From JBBRLG01 sp038231495 (GTDB taxonomy: Bacteria > Planctomycetota > Planctomycetia > Gemmatales > Gemmataceae), in NCBI GenBank assembly GCA_038231495.1, contig JBBRLG010000364.1, forward strand, positions 1 through 7,821: a stretch of 7,821 nucleotides of DNA, given 5' to 3'. The position numbers and the translations under genes are program-made. Within the stretch, counting starts at the first letter, position 1. Each line of letters begins with the position of its first letter. Below, one piece after another: positions 1 through 5,975 of this stretch. The notes beneath the pieces are model-generated. The model was not told the DNA's origin. It worked only from the letters and a program-made list of their open reading frames with translations, and made no database searches.

Positions 1-5
1 CGCCG

Positions 6-12
6 TTTTTTT
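6..12 (+). other. T7 tract at the left edge
   Basis: Seven consecutive T follow CGCCG at the very start of the window. This could be the U-tail of an intrinsic terminator for an upstream plus-strand gene, but any stem would lie outside the window and cannot be seen. Confidence 0.2.
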
Positions 13-35
13 CACACACCCCCCTTGGGGCCGTT

Positions 36-50
36 CCCCCCCCCCCCCCC
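36..50. repeat. 15-C homopolymer run
   Basis: Fifteen consecutive C lie about 80 bases upstream of the PAAR-like gene start at 129. A shorter CCCC-TT-GGGG palindrome sits just to the left (23-30 or so). The run is outside any coding sequence I accept. A homopolymer this long is prone to slippage, so it may vary in length between cells and alter upstream spacing. It may equally be a sequencing or assembly artefact. Confidence 0.7.
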
Positions 51-78
51 TCGCCGCGGTTTCGAGCGTTCATTAACG

Positions 79-96
79 CGCGGCTCCTTAGCCGCG
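79..96 (+). other. Hairpin in the leader of the PAAR-like gene
   Basis: CGCGGCT (79-85) and AGCCGCG (90-96) form a perfect 7-bp stem with a CCTT loop. It ends 32 bases before the ATG at 129. No T-run follows, so it is not an obvious terminator. It could be a 5'-UTR structure or part of a dispersed palindromic repeat. Confidence 0.45.
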
Positions 97-128
97 GAAC
101 CCCAATAAAGCGGCACTCCGAGACGACC

Positions 129-1136
129 ATGAGCAATGAAGTCTACGCCAACGGCAACTCGGTCAGTTGCAAGGCCGGTGACGGCAAGGTGATCGCGTCG
201 CTGCCGGACGTGTGTCTGAGTCCGCCGCCGCCGCCGGCCGGGCCGGTGCCGATACCGTATCCGGACACGTCCTTCTCCAAGGACATGCAAAACGGTAGCA
301 AGACCGTCCAGATCGGCGACCAGGAAACGATGCTCAAGGACCAGTCGTTTTTCAACACGTCGCCGCTGGGTGACGAGGCGGCCACGAACGGCCTGGGCGC
401 CAACGTCGTCACGCACGTCATCACGGGCAAGACGTATTTCGCGGCGTGGTCGATGGACGTGCAATTTGAAGGGGCGAACGTCGATCGCAACCTCGACATT
501 GCCACCTCGAACCACGCCGGGCCGCAACCCGGCGGCGGGCCGCCGCTTCCGGAAGCGGAGAAGGTGGGCAAGGGCGACGATCCGAAAGACGAGAAATGTC
601 CGTGCTGCGGCGGGCAGAAACACACCGAGGCGCAGAAGAGCGGAAAAAACGAAATGACTCAGACGCAATATTACAATCCGGACTTCAAGGCCAACCCTCC
701 TAATGCAAGACAACGGAAGGCTTTTGCGAATGCCAATTTCGTGATCGAAGCCGCGAAGGCGGACGGCTGCAAGGTCGTTCATACCGATGAAAGTGATCCG
801 TGTGCGAAGCACTATGCCGCCAGCGCCGACGACAACAAAAACAGTACGGAGGAGTACAAGGCCATGATGTCTCCCTTAACGCCGGCGGAATATTTTCCCA
901 AGAAATATGGGAAGAAGATGGGGAAAAAGGTGAAGAGGCGCGGGCAGCAGATGAACAAGGCCTTGAAAAAAGGTGCCAAGAGCATCTCCCACCGGACGGC
1001 ACGATCAGCCGGCGGATGCCCGATCGGCGCCGGTAATCTGGCACCGGCTGAACCGCCTTGCGACGCCCATGAAGAATTGCTGGGTCAGACACAGGGTGAT
1101 ATTGCGGAATACCATCGGCGCGTCTGTGGACTTTAG
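129..1136 (+). CDS. PAAR-like (DUF4150) protein with Cys/His-rich C-terminal extension, probable secretion-system effector
   Basis: This 335-residue protein begins with a DUF4150 (PAAR-like) domain at about residues 1-130. Seen there are VCLSPPPPPAGPVPIPYP (28-45), a T-N-G-L-G-A-N segment (86-92) and VDRNLDIATSNHA (118-130). PAAR-like domains cap the VgrG-type spike of type VI and related contractile systems and often carry effector domains. A Pro/Gly-rich linker (131-145) leads to a Cys cluster, CPCCGGQKH (157-165), then a helical, Lys-rich region (190-284). The C-terminus (285-333) has SHRTARSAGGCP and GNLAP, with C297, C311, H314, H329 and C333; it resembles an HNH-type nuclease motif, which is my inference. 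There is no signal peptide, which fits loading onto a spike. The ATG at 129 has only a weak GAGA (120-123) upstream. The next gene follows after 13 bases. The PAAR-like assignment is firm; toxin activity is not shown. Confidence 0.88.
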   Translation: MSNEVYANGNSVSCKAGDGKVIASLPDVCLSPPPPPAGPVPIPYPDTSFSKDMQNGSKTVQIGDQETMLKDQSFFNTSPLGDEAATNGLGANVVTHVITGKTYFAAWSMDVQFEGANVDRNLDIATSNHAGPQPGGGPPLPEAEKVGKGDDPKDEKCPCCGGQKHTEAQKSGKNEMTQTQYYNPDFKANPPNARQRKAFANANFVIEAAKADGCKVVHTDESDPCAKHYAASADDNKNSTEEYKAMMSPLTPAEYFPKKYGKKMGKKVKRRGQQMNKALKKGAKSISHRTARSAGGCPIGAGNLAPAEPPCDAHEELLGQTQGDIAEYHRRVCGL

Positions 1137-1142
1137 GGGGAG
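1135..1142 (+). promoter_or_regulatory. Ribosome binding site fixing the start at 1150
   Basis: AGGGGGAG overlaps the TAG stop of the PAAR-like gene and lies 7 bases before the ATG at 1150. It favours this start over upstream in-frame ATGs, such as 973, that lie inside the previous gene. Confidence 0.75.
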
Positions 1143-1149
1143 CTTGGCA

Positions 1150-2082
1150 ATGGCAAACGGCGGGTTCGATGCGGAACTTCCCGAATTCCTCTACGGGACA
1201 TTCGACTGGCGCGTGAACGGCTTTCAATTCAATGCAGATCCGCCCGTGGACCTTCTCGCGCCGGCTGCCCTCGATCACACGAACCCGTGGTTTGTTCTCG
1301 CCGCGGTATTGCAACACGCAAAGGCCGGCGACCATAGTCGAGTCGGCCGGCTAGCGGCATACTTCCACGCGGACGAACCGTTTGCCCTGAGGCGAGTCTC
1401 GTTGCTTCTTGCCGGCGATCTCGCTTCGGAACAGGATCTAAAGTTGCTCGAACAGGCAATGCGGAGCGAGGACGCCGACGCGCGCGCCTACGCCGCCGAA
1501 GCGGCCCTATTCGCCGGCCGTCTTTGGCTCGTCCCGGCAATGCTCGAAGCGTGGCACGCGGCAAGAACGTTACTTCACCGCGAAATCATCGGCTACGCGA
1601 TCTCGGACCTGCTCGAGGCGAACACTGGCCCGATCGCCGAGCATGCGGCCATCTACAACTTGCCGCCGCGCCCGCCGTCATCGGTTACTAATCCCCTTCT
1701 GAAGGCTCTCCTGGAGGAGATCGCGGCGACGAAACCTGAACCGGAACACTTCCCCCAACTCGTCCGAGACGCTTACGGTCGCTTGGCGGAGAAGTCTGCC
1801 ACGGATCGCGTGACCGTCTGGCACGGTGATGTCTGCGACGTGATGGCACTTGCGCGGAACTTCCTGGCCGCGGTTCCTCACATCACGGCAGGTTCCTGCA
1901 TCCCCTACCGGCACAAGTTCGAGGCCAGCACGGGGGTTGACTGTACCGACTTCTTCGATGAGACGTTCCGCCCACAACCGCTGGAGATTGGCGCCGCCCT
2001 TGAGGAATTCTTGCTTTCCGAACCGGAAGCCAAATTCAAGCCCGGCATCCGCTACTTCTTCGGCCACCGCATCCCCGACTGA
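1150..2082 (+). CDS. Unrecognised helical HEAT-like protein, possible immunity or adaptor partner of the PAAR-like protein
   Basis: I do not recognise a named family for this 310-residue protein. It has no signal peptide or membrane segment. The N-terminus is rich in aromatic residues (FLYGTFDWRVNGFQF, 13-27). Residues about 60-125 read as paired amphipathic helices of HEAT type, including ALRRVSLLLAGDL (79-91) and a D-A-D-A-R-A-Y-A-A-E-A-A-L helix (108-120). The C-terminal part (about 215-310) has a TVWHGDVCD segment and ends FFGHRIPD. The start is ATG 1150, 13 bases after the PAAR-like stop with a strong Shine-Dalgarno; the next gene follows after another 13 bases. Sitting directly behind a candidate effector is the usual place for a cognate immunity protein or effector chaperone. 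That role rests on position only. It could instead be a second solenoid scaffold cooperating with the TIGR02270 protein. Confidence 0.85.
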   Translation: MANGGFDAELPEFLYGTFDWRVNGFQFNADPPVDLLAPAALDHTNPWFVLAAVLQHAKAGDHSRVGRLAAYFHADEPFALRRVSLLLAGDLASEQDLKLLEQAMRSEDADARAYAAEAALFAGRLWLVPAMLEAWHAARTLLHREIIGYAISDLLEANTGPIAEHAAIYNLPPRPPSSVTNPLLKALLEEIAATKPEPEHFPQLVRDAYGRLAEKSATDRVTVWHGDVCDVMALARNFLAAVPHITAGSCIPYRHKFEASTGVDCTDFFDETFRPQPLEIGAALEEFLLSEPEAKFKPGIRYFFGHRIPD

Positions 2083-2085
2083 ACC

Positions 2086-2089
2086 GAGG
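2086..2089 (+). promoter_or_regulatory. Ribosome binding site supporting the GTG start at 2096
   Basis: GAGG lies 6 bases before GTG 2096. The downstream protein's conserved N-terminus begins right after this codon, so the GTG start fits both spacing and family alignment. Longer in-frame starts (for example 1850) would run through the preceding gene. Confidence 0.65.
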
Positions 2090-2095
2090 CGTCGC

Positions 2096-3352
2096 GTGAC
2101 GAAAGTGCTCTCCGAAATCGTCTCCCAACACGCCGAGGAGGCCGCCTTCCTCTGGCGCCTTCGCGACGCGGCCGTGCTTGCGCCGCACTACCTCCTCCAA
2201 GACCTGGCCCGCCTCGACCAGCGCGTCGAAGCCCATCTCGACGGCCTGCGCGTCAACGGCGACGCCGCCTGGAACGTTTGCAAAATGGCCGTGGAGGCCG
2301 GCTCCGCGGGCGAAACCTTTGCCGCCGCAATCCTCGCCCTGGAAAACGGCAAGGCGGACCGCATCACGTTCGTCATCGAGCAGGGTTGTGCCAAACCGTC
2401 GAAGGCGCGCGGCCTCGTCGCGGCGCTCGGCTGGCTACCCTACGCCAGGGTCAAGGAAACCATCACCAAGCTGGCGACCTCCGACCGCGTGCCACTGCGG
2501 CGCGTCGGCATCGCGGCGGCGGCGGCTCACCGTCAGCACCCGCCCTTCTCCCTGAATTCCGTCTTGCGTGACAACGACCCGCTGCTCAAGGCCCGCGCGC
2601 TCAAGGCGGTCGGCGAATTCGGGGCGACCGATTCGCTGGCGGGGATCAAACAACACCTCAACGCGGCCGACGCCCGTTGCCGGTTTTGGGCCGCCTGGTC
2701 CGGCGTCCTGGTTTATGGCGACCCCGCCGCCCAGGTTCTGCTGCAAACCCTTGCGGAAGCCGCCGGCCCTTTCGCCGAACGGGCGGCGCAACTGGCCTGC
2801 CGGCGGTTGGAGTTGCCCCTGGCCAACCGCTGGCGGCAACGCCTCGCCGAGCTGCCGAACAAGCGCTGCGCCGTGCGCGTCGCCGGTGCCGTCGGCGATC
2901 CGGAAGCCGTTCCCTGGTTGATCGAGCAGATGCGGGTTCCAGTGCTCGCCCGCATTGCCGGCGAGGCGTTCGCCCTGCTGACCGGCGTCCACATCGCCTA
3001 CGACAAGTTGGAAGGCAAGAAACCCGCTGGCTTCGAGCCGGGGCCGAACGACAATCCGAACGACGACAACGTGGCGATGGACGACGACGACAACCTGGCG
3101 TGGCCCGACGCCGAACTCGTCGCGAAGTGGTGGCAGAAACACCAGGCCGGTTTCGCGAAGGGCAAACGTTACCTGCTGGGCAAGCCGTTTGGCCCCGATG
3201 CCGTCGCGGAGGCCTTGCGCGGCGGGTGGCAGCGCCAGCGCGCGGCGGCGGCTCTGGAAGTCGCCCTGACAAAACGCGGGCAGCCATTGTTTGAAGTGCG
3301 AGCGCCCGCCCTTCGCCAGCAGGAAATGCTTGCCCAGAACGCCCGGATTTAG
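2096..3352 (+). CDS. TIGR02270-family HEAT-repeat protein
   Basis: This 418-residue protein matches the uncharacterised TIGR02270 family from memory of its hallmarks. The N-terminal signature, starting IVSQHAEEAAFLWRLRDAA at residue 8 and running through APHYLLQDLARLDQRVEAHL, is diagnostic. A middle part of HEAT-like helices follows (about 90-300; for example DPLLKARALKAVGEFG). The conserved C-terminal block has an Asn/Asp-rich acidic loop (316-338, ending LAWPD), KWW (344-346), RYLLGKPFG (358-366), and a final R-Q-R-A-A-A-A-L-E helix with LFEVRAPALRQQ. Length is close to what I recall for the family, so the gene looks intact. The start is GTG 2096, 13 bases after the preceding stop. Members occur near type VI-type or PAAR-like genes in proteobacteria, as I recall. 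Its place third in this cassette suggests an accessory role, perhaps holding or loading the effector. No biochemical function is established. It is probably cytoplasmic, as no export signal is seen. Confidence 0.9.
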   Translation: MTKVLSEIVSQHAEEAAFLWRLRDAAVLAPHYLLQDLARLDQRVEAHLDGLRVNGDAAWNVCKMAVEAGSAGETFAAAILALENGKADRITFVIEQGCAKPSKARGLVAALGWLPYARVKETITKLATSDRVPLRRVGIAAAAAHRQHPPFSLNSVLRDNDPLLKARALKAVGEFGATDSLAGIKQHLNAADARCRFWAAWSGVLVYGDPAAQVLLQTLAEAAGPFAERAAQLACRRLELPLANRWRQRLAELPNKRCAVRVAGAVGDPEAVPWLIEQMRVPVLARIAGEAFALLTGVHIAYDKLEGKKPAGFEPGPNDNPNDDNVAMDDDDNLAWPDAELVAKWWQKHQAGFAKGKRYLLGKPFGPDAVAEALRGGWQRQRAAAALEVALTKRGQPLFEVRAPALRQQEMLAQNARI

Positions 3353-3608
3353 CCCGCAAAGCCGCAAGCGGCGGGACGGGGCGAAGTGGCGAAGCGGCAC
3401 CGGCGACGCCGGAAACGAAGGTCGCGCCCGGCAAGCCGCGCAAGCTCGTTGGCGCGGCAACAGCCCTGCGTTTTCCGGGCGGCGGACCGAATTTCCTCAT
3501 GGCGGCGGCGGCGAAACCGAGACATAATGACGGGGTAGGTGGTCCGCATCACGAACCGTACCGCGCCGCGTCCGCCGGCGTCTGTCCCCTTGAAACCAGG
3601 TCTCCACC
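3353..3608. other. 256-base GC-rich intergenic region
   Basis: No convincing gene is seen here. Just after the TIGR02270 stop, GCCG-CAAG-CGGC (3361-3372) can form a short stem, but no T-run follows, so it is a poor terminator. A CATAAT at 3523-3528 resembles a sigma70 -10 box about 80 bases before the exported HEAT gene, but no good -35 box sits 16-18 bases upstream. AGG at 3598-3600, 8 bases before ATG 3609, is a weak ribosome binding site for that gene. Confidence 0.5.
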
Positions 3609-5465
3609 ATGTTGCACACCAGGCGAACTTCCGGGCCGGCCCGCTTCTGGCCGCCGCTGGTCCGACTCCTTCTCCTACCCTTGTTTTTGCTGACTGCGGC
3701 GCTGGGCACGAGTCCCCGCGCCCTTGCCGACCCCTTGCCGACCGATACCGTCGAGGCGTACCGCGAAGCCTTGGTAAAGGATCGCGCCGCACTCGTCGAT
3801 ACCAGCAAGCAATTTGACATCACCAACACGGACTCCTCGACCTCGGGCAAGGAGGCTCATGCGAAATACGCCAAGGAGCTGGACCAGAAATACGCCGAGC
3901 GGGCCAAGCGGCTCCAGGCACTGGAACCGCGCCTCACGTCCCTCGGCCAGGTCATCCAGGTGTTGACCCTCGAGGACGCCTGGGTGCCCACGCCCCTGAC
4001 CTACCCCGGATCGGCCAACGACAGCACCATCATCGACCGGCTCGCCGAGAAGATCAAACCGGACGGGGAGTTTGCCAAAGCCGTCAAGAGTGGCAACGAC
4101 GTTAGCAAGAAGGTGGCGACGGCGACGCTGCTCAGCGAAGGCGCCGTCCAGGCCAAGTTCGGCCCCGCCAAGGAAAGGCTGTTGGCCCTGACGCCGCTGT
4201 TGGTCGATCTCCTGCACTCGGAAAAGTCGCCGGTACTGCGCCAGGCGGTGGCCGTCGCCCTCGGCCGCATCGCCCCGCAGGCGTTCGGGTCTCCCTATCT
4301 TGGCGAAGTCGTGGCCGCGCTCAAGGACCTGCTGAAGAAGGCCGAAGCCCCCGGCGTCCGGTTGGCCGCCGCCGACGCGCTCGACAAGCCGTGGATCACG
4401 ATCCTCGAAGCCGGGCGGTCGTCCACGGCGATCCCCGTGCCGGCCAAGTTGCTCGACGGCAGTGCCGACGCGCTGCCCGTCATCATTGCCGGGTTGACCG
4501 ACGACGCGCTGGAGCTGCGGCTGGCGTGCGCGAAGATCATCAAGGATATGTTCGGCGTGGTGTCCGCGACGGACCGGCTGCCCAACAACGCGGCCAAGGT
4601 GTTTCAAGCGTTTCGCGACAACATGCCCACCCTGCGCCGCGCCCTGGAAGACAAGGATCCGGAAGTACGGCTGCAAGTGCTGAACATCCTGGAAGAGCTG
4701 GCAAAGGCCCGCCGCTCGGACGAGAAGCCGTCCGCCACCGAGCCGATACCGACCCGGCCGATTTCGGACGAAGGTCGGCCCACCGAGTTGCCGATCGCGC
4801 TGACGCTGCCGGCCGGCGAAGCCCCGCCCGGCGTTCCCGCGGACGACATCGTCTCCGGCATCTTCGAGCCGTCGCTGCGCCAAATTGCCCGTGCCGTCCG
4901 CGACCCCGACGTGCGCGTGCGGCGATCGGCCCTGTACATCCTGGAATCGCTGGGCGACAGTGCGGCCCCCGTCATCCCCGAACTCGTCACGGCCCTGTCG
5001 GATCGGGACCGTTTCGCCCGCTGGACCGCCTTACGCGCCCTGGGCCGTTTGGCCCCGCGCGATGCCAAGCGCGTGATCCCGGCGGTCATCCCGCAGCTGC
5101 AGGATACGGACCCCGACCTGCGCATTGCGGCTGCGAACACGGTGGAGCGTTACGGGCCGGCGGCAGCCGCCGCGGTCCCGCGCTTGAGAGAGTTGCTGGG
5201 GCGCGGCGACCCGCAAGTCCGCATCGCTTACCTGAGTGCGTTGGTGGGAATCGGCACCGACGCGGCACCCGCCCTGCCGGCCGTCGCCACGCTGTTACAA
5301 AACCCCGACACGAAGGTCCGGGTCGCCGCGGCCGATACGCTGGCGCGGTTCGGACCGCTCGCGTCCAGGGAATTGCCCGCGTTGGAACGCGCCCTCGACG
5401 ACCCCGAGGAGGACGTGCGCCGGGCGGTGAGTGGGGCGTTTCTGCGGGTGAAGGGTGGGAAATAA
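3609..5465 (+). CDS. Exported HEAT-repeat protein
   Basis: This 618-residue protein starts with a clear Sec-type signal peptide: a basic, Arg-rich n-region (1-19), a hydrophobic core LLLLPLFLLTAALG (20-33) and a likely cleavage site ALA|D after residue 40. A charged helical segment (about 45-125) follows, including KEAHAKYAKELDQKYAERAK, which may form a coiled coil. HEAT-like helices appear at about 187-260 and 339-370. A Pro-rich linker (about 370-415) then leads to some six regular HEAT repeats of 33-38 residues up to the C-terminus. These share the DPDVRxxAxxxLxxLG pattern, for example RDPDVRVRRSALYILESLG and NPDTKVRVAAADTLARFG. HEAT arrays are protein-binding solenoids; the partner is unknown. 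No enzyme motif or C-terminal anchor is seen, so it is probably a periplasmic scaffold. The preceding gap is 256 bases, so it is likely transcribed separately from the PAAR-like cassette. Confidence 0.92.
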   Translation: MLHTRRTSGPARFWPPLVRLLLLPLFLLTAALGTSPRALADPLPTDTVEAYREALVKDRAALVDTSKQFDITNTDSSTSGKEAHAKYAKELDQKYAERAKRLQALEPRLTSLGQVIQVLTLEDAWVPTPLTYPGSANDSTIIDRLAEKIKPDGEFAKAVKSGNDVSKKVATATLLSEGAVQAKFGPAKERLLALTPLLVDLLHSEKSPVLRQAVAVALGRIAPQAFGSPYLGEVVAALKDLLKKAEAPGVRLAAADALDKPWITILEAGRSSTAIPVPAKLLDGSADALPVIIAGLTDDALELRLACAKIIKDMFGVVSATDRLPNNAAKVFQAFRDNMPTLRRALEDKDPEVRLQVLNILEELAKARRSDEKPSATEPIPTRPISDEGRPTELPIALTLPAGEAPPGVPADDIVSGIFEPSLRQIARAVRDPDVRVRRSALYILESLGDSAAPVIPELVTALSDRDRFARWTALRALGRLAPRDAKRVIPAVIPQLQDTDPDLRIAAANTVERYGPAAAAAVPRLRELLGRGDPQVRIAYLSALVGIGTDAAPALPAVATLLQNPDTKVRVAAADTLARFGPLASRELPALERALDDPEEDVRRAVSGAFLRVKGGK

Positions 5466-5481
5466 AAGCACCCGGCGAGCA

Positions 5482-5532
5482 GGGAGCGTAAGCGGCTCCC
5501 CCGGATTGCGCTGCGCTCCATCCGGGGAGCCG
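5482..5532. terminator. Compound hairpin between converging genes; likely terminator and candidate dispersed palindromic repeat
   Basis: The main stem pairs CGGCTCCCCCGGAT (5493-5506) with ATCCGGGGAGCCG (5520-5532), 13 bp with one bulged C and a 13-base loop. A short TTT follows on the plus strand. On the minus strand the stem begins 2 bases after the clpS stop but lacks a T-run. A second, shorter stem, GGGAGC (5482-5487) with GCTCCC (5495-5500), uses the same central arm, so the two folds exclude each other. Position between two convergent genes suggests bidirectional termination. The GGATTGCGCTGCGCTCCATCC core resembles intergenic repeat units I recall from GC-rich genomes. Confidence 0.65.
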
Positions 5533-5534
5533 TT

Positions 5535-5870
5535 TCAACCCAACGCCGGCTCGATCACGCACGTCATCGACCCCTTGCAATCCTTGGAACTGTCCGGGTC
5601 GGGGCCGAAGGCGTGAATCTGGTCCTGCTTCAACTCGGCGTGCTCCTTGGTCGTCGTCAGCACGATCACGCGGCCGGTGGCATCGACCTCGCGGGCCATC
5701 TGAAAGCCCTTTTCGGGCGGATAGCCGAACAGTTGTTGCAGCATGGCGATGACGTACTGAAAAGTGTGGTCGTCGTCGTTGAGCAGAACCACGTTGTAGG
5801 GCGGCTGCCGCCGCGTGCGCTCTTCGGGTCGCGACTTGGGCAGCGCGGGCAGGGTGATCGTGTCCGCCAT
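5535..5870 (-). CDS. clpS: ATP-dependent Clp protease adaptor ClpS, divergent pocket
   Basis: ClpS delivers N-degron substrates to the ClpA/ClpC unfoldase of the ClpAP/ClpCP protease in the cytoplasm. This 111-residue protein has a 22-residue flexible N-terminus, then the ClpS core: PPYNVVLLNDDDHTFQYVI (23-41), LFGYPPEKGFQMAREVDATG (47-66), TTTKEHAELK (72-81) and the final CVIEPA. Aligned without gaps to E. coli ClpS, the Asn-Asp-Asp that binds the substrate amino group is kept (N31-D33), and so are the ClpA-contact positions E79 and K84 (here E76, K81). Three pocket residues differ: M40 is F37, M62 is A59, and H66 is D63. About seven extra residues precede the last strand (near 89-99). The start is ATG 5870, with AGGA 10 bases upstream. 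It lies 105 bases downstream of the phosphatase gene on the same strand, beyond a terminator-like hairpin. No clpA or clpC is in the window. Confidence 0.95.
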   Translation of the reverse strand: MADTITLPALPKSRPEERTRRQPPYNVVLLNDDDHTFQYVIAMLQQLFGYPPEKGFQMAREVDATGRVIVLTTTKEHAELKQDQIHAFGPDPDSSKDCKGSMTCVIEPALG

Positions 5871-5911
5871 GAGGCCATTTTCCTATCCGAGGACCGGCAG
5901 AGGTTCGCCGG

Positions 5912-5938
5912 GAAATAAGGTTCCGACCAGCCGGAACC
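5912..5938 (-). terminator. Intrinsic terminator or attenuator between the phosphatase gene and clpS
   Basis: On the minus strand, GGTTCCG (5938-5932) pairs with CGGAACC (5925-5919) as a perfect 7-bp stem with a 6-base loop, followed by TTATTTC. It starts 37 bases after the phosphatase stop and ends about 40 bases before clpS. The T-rich tail has one A, so termination may be partial, leaving some read-through into clpS. Confidence 0.6.
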
Positions 5939-5975
5939 GTTGCAACTGGCGTGCCGGTCGGTTCGGCGCTTGTTT

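Noticed and set aside
12..812. Minus-strand open frame across the left end
   Set aside because: It is Arg- and Val-rich, runs through the poly-C tract, and lies opposite the DUF4150 gene.
973..1149. Longer in-frame start for the HEAT-like gene
   Set aside because: It would overlap the PAAR-like gene by 164 bases in another frame; the strong AGGGGGAG site points to 1150.
1850..2095. Longer in-frame start for the TIGR02270 gene
   Set aside because: This stretch is the other-frame reading of the previous gene, and the family N-terminus begins at GTG 2096.
2435..3460. Long minus-strand open frame opposite the TIGR02270 gene
   Set aside because: Opposite-strand frames stay open by chance in GC-rich codon patterns; the product has no recognisable motif and lies antiparallel to a clear family member.
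3353..3608. Small gene or clear promoter in the gap before the exported HEAT gene
   Set aside because: The short frames here have no ribosome binding site or plausible composition, and the CATAAT at 3523 lacks a matching -35.
3675..4883. 402-codon minus-strand open frame opposite the exported HEAT gene
   Set aside because: Composition is rich in Arg, Gly and Gln, as expected for a shadow of the HEAT gene, and no domain is visible.
5228..5521. Small minus-strand frame beginning MERSAIRG in the hairpin region
   Set aside because: This start arises from the palindromic intergenic element itself and the rest is antisense to the HEAT gene; such short frames are common artefacts of this repeat.
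5871..5975. ECF-type promoter for clpS based on GGAACC in the hairpin arm
   Set aside because: GGAACC belongs to the terminator stem, and no CGTC-like -10 follows at 16-17 bases.
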